This document shows positions 6,957 to 14,757 of a DNA stretch of 23,189 nucleotides, piece by piece (the first letter of the stretch is position 1; every line of letters begins with the position of its first letter). Origin of the DNA: JBFHDX01 sp041584475 (GTDB lineage: Bacteria > Pseudomonadota > Alphaproteobacteria > UBA8366 > JADFVY01). The position numbers were made by a program, and so were the translations under genes. The notes below the pieces were generated by a model, which worked only from the letters and a program-made list of their open reading frames with translations, searched no databases and was not told the DNA's origin. Location: positions 1 to 23,189 of the forward strand of contig JBFHDX010000059.1 of NCBI GenBank assembly GCA_041584475.1. The letters run 5' to 3'.

Positions 6957-8396
6957 CTATACCGGCAGCGTGTAAGCGGTCTTGACGATCGTATAGAACT
7001 CGCGCGCGTAGCGGCCCTGCTCGCGCGGGCCGTAGCTCGATCCCTTGCGCCCGCCGAACGGCACGTGATAGTCGACGCCGGCCGTCGGCAGGTTGACCAT
7101 GGTCATCCCCGCCTCGCTGTGGCGCTTGAAGTGACTCGCATGTTTCAGCGAGCTCGTGCAGATGCCGGCCGACAGGCCGAAGGCGGTGTCGTTGGCGACG
7201 GCGAGCCCTTCCTCGTAGTCGCGGACGCGGATCACAGTCGCCACGGGGCCGAAGATCTCCTCGCGGTTGACGCGCATGTCGTTTCTGGTCTCGGTCAACA
7301 GGGCCGGCGCGAGGTAGAAACCGGGCGTGTCGCGGTTGAGGCGTTCGCCGCCGCAGTGCAGCGTCGCCCCTTCCTTCACGCCGACATCGAGATAGCCGAG
7401 ATCCTGGTCGAGCTGCGATTGGTCGACCACCGGCCCAATGTCGGTTCCGTCCTTCAGCGCGTCGTCGACGGTCAGCGCCTTCATCTTCTCTTCCATGGCG
7501 CCGACGAACCGGTCGTGGATACCTTCGGTGACGATCAGGCGCGACGAGGCCGTGCAACGCTGGCCGGTCGAATAGAACGCGCCCTGGATCGCGCAGTTCA
7601 CCGCGGTCCCGAGGTCGGCGTCGTCGAGCACGAGAAGCGGGTTCTTGCCGCCCATCTCCATCTGCACCCGCGCGAGCCGCTCGACCGCGCGGGCGGCGAT
7701 CGTACGCCCGGTGTCGACCGACCCGGTGAAGCTGATCGCGTCGACGTCCGGCGACCCCAGGATCGCCTCGCCGACCACCGAGCCGCGGCCCATCACCAGG
7801 TTGAACACGCCCGCCGGCACGCCCGCGCGCGCGATGACGTCCGCCAGCGCCCAGGCGCAGCCGGGGACGAGGTCCGCCGGCTTGAAGACGACGCAGTTGC
7901 CGTAGGCGAGCGCCGGCGCGATCTTCCACGCCGGAATCGCGATCGGGAAGTTCCAGGGCGTGATCAGGCCGACGACGCCGACCGGCTCGCGCGTGATCTC
8001 GACGTCGATGCCGGGCCGCACCGAGGGCAGCTTTTCGCCCTCTGGGCGCAGCGCCTCGCCGGCGAAGAACTTGAAGATCTGCCCGGCACGCGCCGCCTCG
8101 CCGATGCCCTCGGGACGCGTCTTTCCCTCCTCGCGCGACAGCAGCGTGCCGAGCTCTTCCTTGCGGGCGAGGATCTCGGTACCGATCGCATCCAGCATGT
8201 CGGAGCGCTGCTGGATGGTGGTCTGTGACCAGGCCGGGAAGGCGGCGCGGGCGGCGGCGATCGCCTGGCCGGCCTGCGCCGCGTCCGCGCGGGCGTATTC
8301 GCCGACGACGTCTTCCAGGTTCGACGGGTTTATGTTGCGGTTGACGTCGGCGCCAGCGAGCCATTCGCCGCCGATGAGGTTCTTGAATTCGGTCAT
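6957..8396 (-). CDS. Alpha-ketoglutarate semialdehyde dehydrogenase, Caulobacter XylA-like
   Basis: A 479-residue NAD(P)-dependent aldehyde dehydrogenase that oxidises 2,5-dioxopentanoate to alpha-ketoglutarate, the last step of the Weimberg pathway. It closely resembles Caulobacter XylA (the dehydrogenase, not xylose isomerase): INPSN near the start, LITPWNFPIAIPAWK, FYSTGQRCTASSRLIV, and AGVDYHVPFGG near the C-terminus. Catalytic Cys281 and general-base Glu247 are present. The ATG at 8396 is chosen because the protein then starts MTEFKNLIGGEW as in the family. An in-frame TTG at 8417, directly after the XylX stop, would only add seven residues that I do not expect in the family. AAGGGG lies 11 bases upstream of the ATG. 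The XylX-like gene immediately upstream makes its substrate. Confidence 0.94.
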   Translation of the reverse strand: MTEFKNLIGGEWLAGADVNRNINPSNLEDVVGEYARADAAQAGQAIAAARAAFPAWSQTTIQQRSDMLDAIGTEILARKEELGTLLSREEGKTRPEGIGEAARAGQIFKFFAGEALRPEGEKLPSVRPGIDVEITREPVGVVGLITPWNFPIAIPAWKIAPALAYGNCVVFKPADLVPGCAWALADVIARAGVPAGVFNLVMGRGSVVGEAILGSPDVDAISFTGSVDTGRTIAARAVERLARVQMEMGGKNPLLVLDDADLGTAVNCAIQGAFYSTGQRCTASSRLIVTEGIHDRFVGAMEEKMKALTVDDALKDGTDIGPVVDQSQLDQDLGYLDVGVKEGATLHCGGERLNRDTPGFYLAPALLTETRNDMRVNREEIFGPVATVIRVRDYEEGLAVANDTAFGLSAGICTSSLKHASHFKRHSEAGMTMVNLPTAGVDYHVPFGGRKGSSYGPREQGRYAREFYTIVKTAYTLPV

Positions 8397-8417
8397 TAGC
8401 CTTATGTCCCCTTGCAA

Positions 8418-9605
8418 TCAGATTAGCTTGCGGGCGGCCAGGTTGCGCATCAGCGCCCCGGCCCCGAAGGTCCAGGGCGGCGCCTGGTTCGACAGGCCGA
8501 CCCGGTTCACAAGCCTGCCCAGTGCCGGCGCCGCGATTGTCACGATGTCGCCCTGTTTGTGCGTGAAGCCCATGCCGGGCTCGTCGCGATCCTCGATCGG
8601 CGCGAACATGGTGCCGGTAAACAGCGCCAAACCGTCGGGATACTGGTGGTTCGGTCCGCACGTCTGGGCAACCAGATCGAGCGGGTCGCGACTGATCTCT
8701 GCCATCGAGCTGCGACCCTCGAGCTGGTATCCGTCGACGCCCTCGACCGTCAGCGTGACTTCGCAGCCGCGCACCTCGTCGATACCGAAACCGTCGTCGA
8801 ACAGGCGCAGGAACGGTCCGATCGCACAGGACGCGTTGTTGTCCTTCGAGCGACCGAGGAGCAGGGCGCTGCGCCCCTCGAAATCGCGCAGGTTGACGTC
8901 GTTGCCCAGCGTCGCACCGACCGTTTCGCCGCGCGCGTTCACGATCAACACGACTTCCGGCTCCGGGTTGTTCCAGGTCGACTCCGGATGCAGGCCGATC
9001 AACGCGCCGGTGCCGACCGCCGACATCGGCTGCGCCTTGCTGAACACCTCCGCATAGGGGCCGATGCCGACCTCGAGATATTGCGACCAGAGCCCGCGTT
9101 CGAGCAGTGCCGCTTTGAGGCGCTCGGCTTCGGGCGAGCCGGGTCTGATCATCGTCAGATCGCCGCCGATCTGGCGCCCGATCGTCTCCCGCGCGGATCG
9201 GGCGGCCGCGGGATCACCCTTGACCTGCTCCTCGATGACCCGCTCGAGCAACGACTTCACGAAGGTCACCCCGCACGCCTTGATCGCCTGCAGGTCGACC
9301 GGCGCGAGGAAAAACGGGCGGTCGGGCCGGCGTGCCGCGGGCAGGCTGTTGTCGAGGACGTCCTCGATGGCGCCGACATACTCGCCCTCGTGCGCCCACA
9401 GCGCGTCGACCGGATCGTCGAGATTGAGCAGTTCCGAGACGGTCGGCGCCAGATGCGAGACGTCGCGCACGTCTCCGCCACGCAGCGCCACGACGCTGGG
9501 ACCCGGAACCTCGCCGGGACGCCAGATCCGACCGACCAGCGTCGCCCGCCTGTAATCGTCCGGCAGGGTCGTATCCGACTCAAGCGTCAGTGCAACGTCG
9601 GCCAT
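8418..9605 (-). CDS. xylX: 2-keto-3-deoxypentonate (xylonate/arabinonate) dehydratase, XylX-like
   Basis: A 395-residue FAH-superfamily protein matching Caulobacter XylX in length and along its whole sequence. It dehydrates 2-keto-3-deoxy-D-xylonate to alpha-ketoglutarate semialdehyde. Conserved segments include LAPVDLQAIKACGVTF (100-115), GLWSQYLEV (171-179), WNNPEPEVVL (211-220), GNDVNLRDFEGRSALL and HQYPDGLALFTGTMFAP. Likely metal ligands are E215, E217 and D236. GGGGAG lies about five bases before the ATG. It sits between the UxaA-family dehydratase (31 bp) and its pathway partner, the aldehyde dehydrogenase (21 bp). Related enzymes act on keto-deoxy products of D-xylonate and possibly L-arabinonate, so the stereochemistry here is not fixed by sequence. 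Confidence 0.92.
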   Translation of the reverse strand: MADVALTLESDTTLPDDYRRATLVGRIWRPGEVPGPSVVALRGGDVRDVSHLAPTVSELLNLDDPVDALWAHEGEYVGAIEDVLDNSLPAARRPDRPFFLAPVDLQAIKACGVTFVKSLLERVIEEQVKGDPAAARSARETIGRQIGGDLTMIRPGSPEAERLKAALLERGLWSQYLEVGIGPYAEVFSKAQPMSAVGTGALIGLHPESTWNNPEPEVVLIVNARGETVGATLGNDVNLRDFEGRSALLLGRSKDNNASCAIGPFLRLFDDGFGIDEVRGCEVTLTVEGVDGYQLEGRSSMAEISRDPLDLVAQTCGPNHQYPDGLALFTGTMFAPIEDRDEPGMGFTHKQGDIVTIAAPALGRLVNRVGLSNQAPPWTFGAGALMRNLAARKLI

Positions 9606-9636
9606 CCTGCTCCCCGACCGTTCGGCCGCCGTCCAG

Positions 9637-11166
9637 CTACATCACCGCGCCGACCAGCCACGGCACGAATTCGTTATCGCCGAGGCCGAGCGCTTCGCTC
9701 TTCGACGGCTTGCCCGAGGCAACCTCGAGGAACAGTCGGAAGATCCGCTCGCCCATCTGCGCGACCGGCACCCCCCGGTCGAGCACGTCACCGCAATTGA
9801 GGTCCATGTCCTCGGCCAGCCGCTCGTACATCGGCGTGTTCGTCGCCAGCTTGATCGACGGGGCCGGCTTGAAACCGAAGGCCGAACCGCGCCCGGTCGT
9901 GAAGCAGACGAGATTGGCCCCGCTCGCCACCTGTCCGGTCACCGACGCCGGATCGTAGCCCGGCGAATCCATGAACACGAACCCCTTCTCGGTCACCGGC
10001 TCGGCATATTTGTAGACGCCGACGAGGTTGGTCGTGCCGCCCTTGGCGGCGGCGCCGAGCGACTTCTCGAGGATCGTCGTCAGGCCGCCCGCCTTGTTGC
10101 CCGGTGACGGGTTGTTGTCCATCGAGCCGTTGTTGCGCGCGGTGTATTCCTCCCACCAGCGGATGCGCTCGATCAGCTTCTCGCCGATCTCGCGGCTGAC
10201 GGCGCGGCGCGTCAGCAGGTGCTCGGCACCATAGATTTCGGGCGTCTCGGCGAGGATCGCCGTGCCGCCGTGGCGGACCAGCAGGTCAGCGGCGGCGCCC
10301 AGCGCCGGATTCGCCGTGATCCCGGAGTAGCCATCGGAGCCGCCGCACTGCAGCGCCACGGTCAGGTGGCTCGCCGGCACGTCCTCGCGCGCCGCCCGGT
10401 TCGCCTCGGGCAGCATCTCGCGGATCAGCCGCACCCCTTCCTCCACCGTCGCCCGCGTGCCGCCGATGTCCTGGATGTTCATGACGCGAAACGTCGGACC
10501 CTCCGCCAGCCCGTAGGCATCGAGCAGGAACTTGATCTGATTGGCCTCGCAGCCGAGCCCGACGAGCAGTATTCCGGCCAGGTTGGGATGCCGCGCATAG
10601 CCCCACAACAGCCGCTGCAGAATGGCGAACCCCTCGCCGTCGGTGGCCATGCCGCAGCCGGTGCCGTGCACGAAGGCGGCGACGCCGTCGACGTTGGGGT
10701 ACTCGGCCAGGGCATCGCCCTCGAAGGCTCTGGCGATGTATTTCGCGACCGTCGCCGAGCAGTTCACCGAGGTCAGCACGCCGATATAGTTGCGCGTGCC
10801 CACGCGGCCGTCCCGCCGCACGAAGCCGCGGAAGGTGGCGCGGTCGCTCTCGGCGACGTAGGCCGTCGGACGCACGTCCTCGCAGAAGCCGTAATCGCGC
10901 TCGAACGCCTTGAACTCGCAGTTGTGCGTGTGCACGTGCGCACCCGGCGCGATATCGGTGCCGGCGAAGCCGATGATCTGGTTGTACTTGCGGATCGGCT
11001 CGCCGGCGGCAATGGCCGCCGTCGCGATCTTGTGGCCCGCCGCCACCGGGTCGGCCGCGGTGACGCCCTCTCCCGGCACCTCGTCGCCGGGCTCGATCGG
11101 CCGACGGGCGACGACGACGTTGTCAGCGGCATTCAGCCGGATGGTGAGCGGTGTTGTCTCGGTCAT
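9637..11166 (-). CDS. UxaA/GarD-family sugar-acid dehydratase (altronate dehydratase-like)
   Basis: A 509-residue enzyme of the UxaA/GarD family, which removes water from aldonates or aldarates such as D-altronate and D-galactarate, probably with a bound metal. Both usual parts are present and fused. An N-terminal SAF domain (about 1-95) carries GHKIATAAI and a VHTHNCEF metal-binding segment. The catalytic domain follows from RDGRVGTRNYIGV (about 118-130), with HGTGCGMATDG, NNPSPGNKAGGLTT and the MDSPGYDPASVTG region. The start overlaps the lactonase stop by four bases (ATGA), so translation is coupled. It is the second, unrelated sugar-acid dehydratase in the same operon. It may act on a different stereoisomer than the IlvD/Edd enzyme. 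Altronate is one candidate; pentonates are another. Confidence 0.92.
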   Translation of the reverse strand: MTETTPLTIRLNAADNVVVARRPIEPGDEVPGEGVTAADPVAAGHKIATAAIAAGEPIRKYNQIIGFAGTDIAPGAHVHTHNCEFKAFERDYGFCEDVRPTAYVAESDRATFRGFVRRDGRVGTRNYIGVLTSVNCSATVAKYIARAFEGDALAEYPNVDGVAAFVHGTGCGMATDGEGFAILQRLLWGYARHPNLAGILLVGLGCEANQIKFLLDAYGLAEGPTFRVMNIQDIGGTRATVEEGVRLIREMLPEANRAAREDVPASHLTVALQCGGSDGYSGITANPALGAAADLLVRHGGTAILAETPEIYGAEHLLTRRAVSREIGEKLIERIRWWEEYTARNNGSMDNNPSPGNKAGGLTTILEKSLGAAAKGGTTNLVGVYKYAEPVTEKGFVFMDSPGYDPASVTGQVASGANLVCFTTGRGSAFGFKPAPSIKLATNTPMYERLAEDMDLNCGDVLDRGVPVAQMGERIFRLFLEVASGKPSKSEALGLGDNEFVPWLVGAVM

Positions 11167-12080
11167 GGAGTCTGCACCCCGTTGGTTGCCACATAGACCG
11201 CGTATAGCGACCGCGTGGCGGTGATGAACAGGCGATTGCGGCGCGACCCGCCGAACGTCAGGTTCGCGACCATCGCCGGAATTCGAATTTTGCCGAGCAG
11301 CGTCCCGTCCGGGGCGAAGCAGAGCACGCCGTCCTTGCAGCTGCTCCAGACGTTGCCGGCGACGTCGACGCGGAAGCCGTCCGGTACGCCCGGCGAGATC
11401 TCGGCAAACACACGGCCGCCGGACAGTCTGCCATCCTCACCGACATCGAAGGCGCGGATATGATGGGCACCCTGCGGATCGTGACTGTACGCGGAATCGG
11501 CGACATAGAGAATGCTCTCGTCGGGCGAAAACGCAAGCCCGTTCGGCTTGGCGAAATCGTCAGCCGCGACGTCGATCGTCCCGCGCCCCGGGTCGACCCG
11601 GTAGACATGGCAGCCGTCCTGTTCGGACTCGGCCTTGTAGCCCTCGTAGTCCGACATGATGCCGTAGGTCGGGTCGGTGAACCAGACGGTGTCGTCGGAC
11701 CTCACGACGACGTCGTTCGGCGAATTGAGGCGCCTGCCGTCGTAGCGGTCGGCAAGCACGGTGATTGCGCCGTCCGGCTCGGTCCGCGTGACGTTGCGGG
11801 TGCCGTGGTGGCATGAAACCAGCCGCCCCTGGCGATCGCGCGTGTTCCCGTTCGCGAAATCGGACGCCGCGCGGAACACGTCGACCCCGAGCTGCGGCAG
11901 CCAGCGCAGCAGACGATTGTTGGGGATGTCGCTCCAGACGAGATAGCCACCGTCGTTGAACCAGACCGGACCCTCGGCCCAGCGGCACCCGCCGTACAGC
12001 TCCTCGACCTCGGCGATCGGAACCGTGAGGTCGTAGAAGCGCCGGTCGTGATATTCGTAGCAATCCCCCAACAGGGCCAT
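11163..12080 (-). CDS. SMP-30/gluconolactonase-family lactonase
   Basis: A 305-residue six-bladed beta-propeller of the SMP-30/gluconolaconase/LRE family, which opens aldonolactones made by sugar dehydrogenases. The metal-site residues are recognisable: E36 in WAEGPVWF, N122 in LNSPNDVVV, N180 in AKPNGLAFSPD and D195 in YVADS. CCHHGTRN-like and PDGFRVDVAGNVW segments are typical of the gluconolactonase branch. There is no signal peptide, so it acts in the cytoplasm. GGGAG lies about eight bases before the ATG. It follows the small membrane-peptide ORF by 19 bp and overlaps the UxaA-family gene by four bases. Position between two sugar-acid dehydratases fits lactone hydrolysis feeding them. 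Confidence 0.92.
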   Translation of the reverse strand: MALLGDCYEYHDRRFYDLTVPIAEVEELYGGCRWAEGPVWFNDGGYLVWSDIPNNRLLRWLPQLGVDVFRAASDFANGNTRDRQGRLVSCHHGTRNVTRTEPDGAITVLADRYDGRRLNSPNDVVVRSDDTVWFTDPTYGIMSDYEGYKAESEQDGCHVYRVDPGRGTIDVAADDFAKPNGLAFSPDESILYVADSAYSHDPQGAHHIRAFDVGEDGRLSGGRVFAEISPGVPDGFRVDVAGNVWSSCKDGVLCFAPDGTLLGKIRIPAMVANLTFGGSRRNRLFITATRSLYAVYVATNGVQTP

Positions 12081-12099
12081 TTCGATCGCTCCCGGGGGC

Positions 12100-12195
12100 C
12101 TAGCGTCGCGGCTTGTCGGCGCTGGTGACGGCCATCACGGCGATGATGATCGGGCCGGCCACGGCGAGGCGGATGCCAGCGCCGTCGATCCGCAT
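12100..12195 (-). CDS. Putative 31-residue single-pass membrane peptide, coupled to the IlvD/Edd gene
   Basis: This short ORF begins at an ATG sharing one base with the TGA of the dehydratase gene (TGATG) and ends with TAG 19 bp before the lactonase start. The peptide has a short polar N-terminus (MRIDGAG), an uninterrupted hydrophobic segment of about 17 residues (LAVAGPIIIAVMAV) and a basic tail (ADKPRR), which looks like one inner-membrane helix. By hand count, G/C is 21/31, 17/31 and 29/31 at codon positions 1, 2 and 3, the pattern of genuine genes in this DNA. GGGA lies nine bases upstream. I do not recognise the sequence. It could be a small transporter- or enzyme-associated peptide, or a chance ORF. 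Coupling and codon bias favour real translation. Confidence 0.5.
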   Translation of the reverse strand: MRIDGAGIRLAVAGPIIIAVMAVTSADKPRR

Positions 12196-13928
12196 CAATG
12201 CGAATCCCGCGCCACGGCCGCACCCCGGCAGCCGACGAGGAAATCGAGGTCGGCTCCGCGGTCGGCCTGCAGCACGTGGTCGTAGTAAAGTTTCTGGTAG
12301 CCTCCCGCCATCGGCGGCGGCGGCGGCGTCCACGCGGCACGGCGGCGCTCCAGCTCGTCGTCGCCGACATCGAGATGGAGGCGGCGTCCGGCGACATCGA
12401 GCTCGATCGTGTCGCCGCTGCGCACCAGCGCCAGCGGGCCGCCGGCCGCTGCCTCAGGCGCGGTATGCAGCACTACGGTGCCGTAGGCGGTGCCGCTCAT
12501 CCGCGCGTCGGATATGCGCACCATGTCCTTTATGCCCTTGGCGAGCACCTTGGCCGGGAGCCCCATGTTCCCGACCTCGGCCATGCCCGGGTAGCCTTTC
12601 GGCCCGCAGTTCTTGAGCACGAGAACGCACGATTCGTCGACGTCGAGCGCCGGGTCGTCGATGCGCGCCTTGTAGTCCTCGATCGTCTCGAAGACGACCG
12701 CCCGGCCGCGATGCTGCATGAGCCCCGGCGTCGCCGCCGACGGCTTGATGATAGCGCCGTCGGGGGCAAGATTGCCGCGCAGCACCGCGATCCCGCCGCT
12801 CTTGACGAGCGGATTCGTCACCGGCCGGACGACCTCCTCGTTGAAGTTCTCGGCATCGCGTACGTTGTCCCAGATGGTGCGGCCGTTGACGGTCAGCGCA
12901 TCCTTGTCGAGGAGCCCATTCTCGCCGAGCGACCGCAGCACGACCGGCAGCCCGCCCGCATAGTAGAAATCCTCCATGAGAAAGCGGCCCGAGGGCATCA
13001 GGTCGACCACGGTCGGCACGTCGCGCCCCAGACGGTCCCAGTCGTCGAGGCTGAACTCGACGCCGACGCGGCCGGCGAGCGCGAGCAGATGCACGACCGC
13101 ATTGGTCGAGCCGCCGATCGCGCCGTTGGCGCGCACCGCGTTCTCGAAGGCGGCACGCGTCAGCACCTTCGACATCCGGACGTCCTCGTGCACCATTTCG
13201 ACGATGCGCCGGCCGACCATGTGCGCCAGCGTGCGCCGGCGCGAATCCGCCGCCGGGATCGCCGCGTTGCTCGGCAGCCCCATGCCGAGCGCCTCGACCA
13301 TGCTGGCCATCGTCGACGCGGTACCCATCGTCATGCAGTGGCCGACGCTGCGCGATTGTCCGGCTTCCGCGGCCATGAAATCCTCCAGCGTCATCTCGCC
13401 GGCGCGCACCGCTTCGCTGAACTGCCAGACCGACGTGCCCGAGCCAATGTCGCGGCCGCGGAACTTGCCGTTGAGCATCGGCCCGCCGGACAGGCAAATC
13501 GTCGGCAGGTCGCAGCTCGCCGCGCCCATCATCAGCGACGGCGTCGTCTTGTCGCAGCCGACCATGAGCACGACGCCGTCGATCGGGTTGGCGCGGATCG
13601 ATTCCTCGACGTCCATGCTGGCGAGATTGCGGAACAGCATCGCCGTCGGCCGCAGCATGGTCTCGCCCAGCGACGTCACCGGGAACTCGAGCGGAAACCC
13701 GCCGGCCTGCCAGACGCCGCGTTTGACGTGTTCGGCAAGCAGCCGGAAATGCGCGTTGCACGGGGTCAGTTCGGACCACGTGTTGCAGATTCCGATAACC
13801 GGCCTGCCGTCGAACGCGTCGTCCGGAATGCCTTCGTTCTTCAGCCAGCTGCGGTGGATGAAGCCGTCCTTGTCGGCGCCCCCGAACCATTGTGCCGAGC
13901 GGTACTTGCCGTTGCCCGATTTAGACAT
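12195..13928 (-). CDS. IlvD/Edd-family pentonate (L-arabinonate/D-xylonate-type) dehydratase
   Basis: A 577-residue Fe-S dehydratase converting an aldonate to its 2-keto-3-deoxy acid. It resembles the structurally known Rhizobium leguminosarum L-arabinonate dehydratase far more than Caulobacter XylD. Three iron-sulfur cysteines are present (C57 in TPCN, C125 in VGCDKTTP, C198 in GHCMTMGTAST). K127 is the likely carbamylated lysine, E89 is a likely metal ligand, and the C-terminal ARMSGTAYGTVVLH segment carries the catalytic serine. These positions are offset by a constant two residues from those I recall for the Rhizobium enzyme. GGAG lies about ten bases before the start. It follows the regulator gene by 30 bp. 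Family members accept several pentonates and D-fuconate or galactonate, so exact substrate is open. Confidence 0.94.
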   Translation of the reverse strand: MSKSGNGKYRSAQWFGGADKDGFIHRSWLKNEGIPDDAFDGRPVIGICNTWSELTPCNAHFRLLAEHVKRGVWQAGGFPLEFPVTSLGETMLRPTAMLFRNLASMDVEESIRANPIDGVVLMVGCDKTTPSLMMGAASCDLPTICLSGGPMLNGKFRGRDIGSGTSVWQFSEAVRAGEMTLEDFMAAEAGQSRSVGHCMTMGTASTMASMVEALGMGLPSNAAIPAADSRRRTLAHMVGRRIVEMVHEDVRMSKVLTRAAFENAVRANGAIGGSTNAVVHLLALAGRVGVEFSLDDWDRLGRDVPTVVDLMPSGRFLMEDFYYAGGLPVVLRSLGENGLLDKDALTVNGRTIWDNVRDAENFNEEVVRPVTNPLVKSGGIAVLRGNLAPDGAIIKPSAATPGLMQHRGRAVVFETIEDYKARIDDPALDVDESCVLVLKNCGPKGYPGMAEVGNMGLPAKVLAKGIKDMVRISDARMSGTAYGTVVLHTAPEAAAGGPLALVRSGDTIELDVAGRRLHLDVGDDELERRRAAWTPPPPPMAGGYQKLYYDHVLQADRGADLDFLVGCRGAAVARDSH

Positions 13929-13958
13929 CTCGTGCGGTCTCCGTGTTGTCCGGCCGCG

Positions 13959-14747
13959 TCAGGCCGGTGCCTCTCCGGTGTCGTCGACGACGCGATGGAA
14001 GTCGACGATCGCGTCGTCCAGCAGCCGTGCCATCGCCGCCCGCGCGGCGGCGGCGTCGCCGGCCCTGATGGCGGCGATCACCGCCTCGTGGCGCGGCAGC
14101 GAACTCAGTCTCGCGCCCGGATACGAGCTCGAGATCCGGAAGCTCGTGGCCAACGCCGATTCGATCAGCGCGCCGAGCGGCGCGAGGAACTCGTTGCCCG
14201 TCGCCTTGAGCACCGACTGGTGGAACCGCAGATCGGGCTCGACGCCGGCCTCGATATCCTCGCCCGCCGCGACCATGTCGGCATAGGCGCGCTCGATTCT
14301 CGAGACGGCTTCGGAATCGGCGCGGTCGGCCGCGATCGCGGCGGCCGCGGGCTCGATGATGCGGCGCACTTCGAACAGGTGATCGGCGTAATCCTCGAAC
14401 GACTCGTCGGTCACCAGCCACGACAGCACGTCCGGGTCCAGCATGTTCCAGTCGGCGCGCGCACGGATGCGCGTTCCGGTCTTCGGCCGCGACTCGACGA
14501 GCCCCTTCGAGGCGAGCAGCTTGATCGCCTCGCGCAGCGCCGTGCGGCTGACATTCAGCTCGGCGCTGAGATCCGCCTCGTTGGGCAGCGTGTCCCCGGG
14601 AACCAGTTCGCCGCGGATGATGCGGGCGCCGATCTCGTGGGCCACCCGGCCGTGCACGTTGCGCCGGGAAAAGGTCCGCGGGACGCCGTCATCGACGATC
14701 GCGGCGACCCCGTCCCTGCGGTTCGGCTGCTCGGTCGGTAGGGTCAT
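13959..14747 (-). CDS. GntR/FadR-subfamily transcriptional regulator, DgoR-like
   Basis: A 262-residue regulator with an N-terminal winged helix (about residues 30-95; LPNEADLSAELNVSRTALREA is interrupted here at its helix-turn-helix core) and a C-terminal FCD ligand-binding domain (about 120-250). The linker WNMLDPDVLSWLV and the VRRIIEPAAAAIAADRA segment resemble E. coli DgoR, the galactonate-responsive repressor. D172, H176 and H220 correspond to FCD metal ligands. The usual third histidine near residue 242 is Leu, as in DgoR where it is also absent. The first 25 residues extend beyond E. coli DgoR. The gene starts 10 bp after a permease stop, and AAGGAG is 13 bases away, so expression may be modest. 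The likely effector is a sugar acid or keto-deoxy acid, and the likely target is the divergent region at 19177-19641. Confidence 0.9.
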   Translation of the reverse strand: MTLPTEQPNRRDGVAAIVDDGVPRTFSRRNVHGRVAHEIGARIIRGELVPGDTLPNEADLSAELNVSRTALREAIKLLASKGLVESRPKTGTRIRARADWNMLDPDVLSWLVTDESFEDYADHLFEVRRIIEPAAAAIAADRADSEAVSRIERAYADMVAAGEDIEAGVEPDLRFHQSVLKATGNEFLAPLGALIESALATSFRISSSYPGARLSSLPRHEAVIAAIRAGDAAAARAAMARLLDDAIVDFHRVVDDTGEAPA

Positions 14748-14757
14748 GCGCGCCGCT

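Noticed and set aside
8397..8417. TTG start at 8417 for the aldehyde dehydrogenase
   Set aside because: The ATG at 8396 gives the family-like N-terminus and an AAGGGG at suitable distance. The seven added residues match nothing I know in the family.
12195..13928. Calling the IlvD/Edd protein dihydroxy-acid dehydratase (IlvD), 6-phosphogluconate dehydratase (Edd) or Caulobacter-type XylD
   Set aside because: Sequence segments and residue spacing follow the Rhizobium L-arabinonate dehydratase branch, and the context is sugar-acid catabolism, not branched-chain amino-acid synthesis.
12198..14741. Very long open frame (847 codons) on the plus strand opposite the dehydratase and regulator genes
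   Set aside because: It is an Arg/Asp/Val/His-rich antisense frame with no recognisable motif, running across two well-identified genes. Such frames arise from G/C third-position bias in high-GC DNA. The same applies to the long plus-strand frames at 933-2861, 4203-6215, 6711-8228 and 16563-18161 and the minus-strand frame at 20850-22934.
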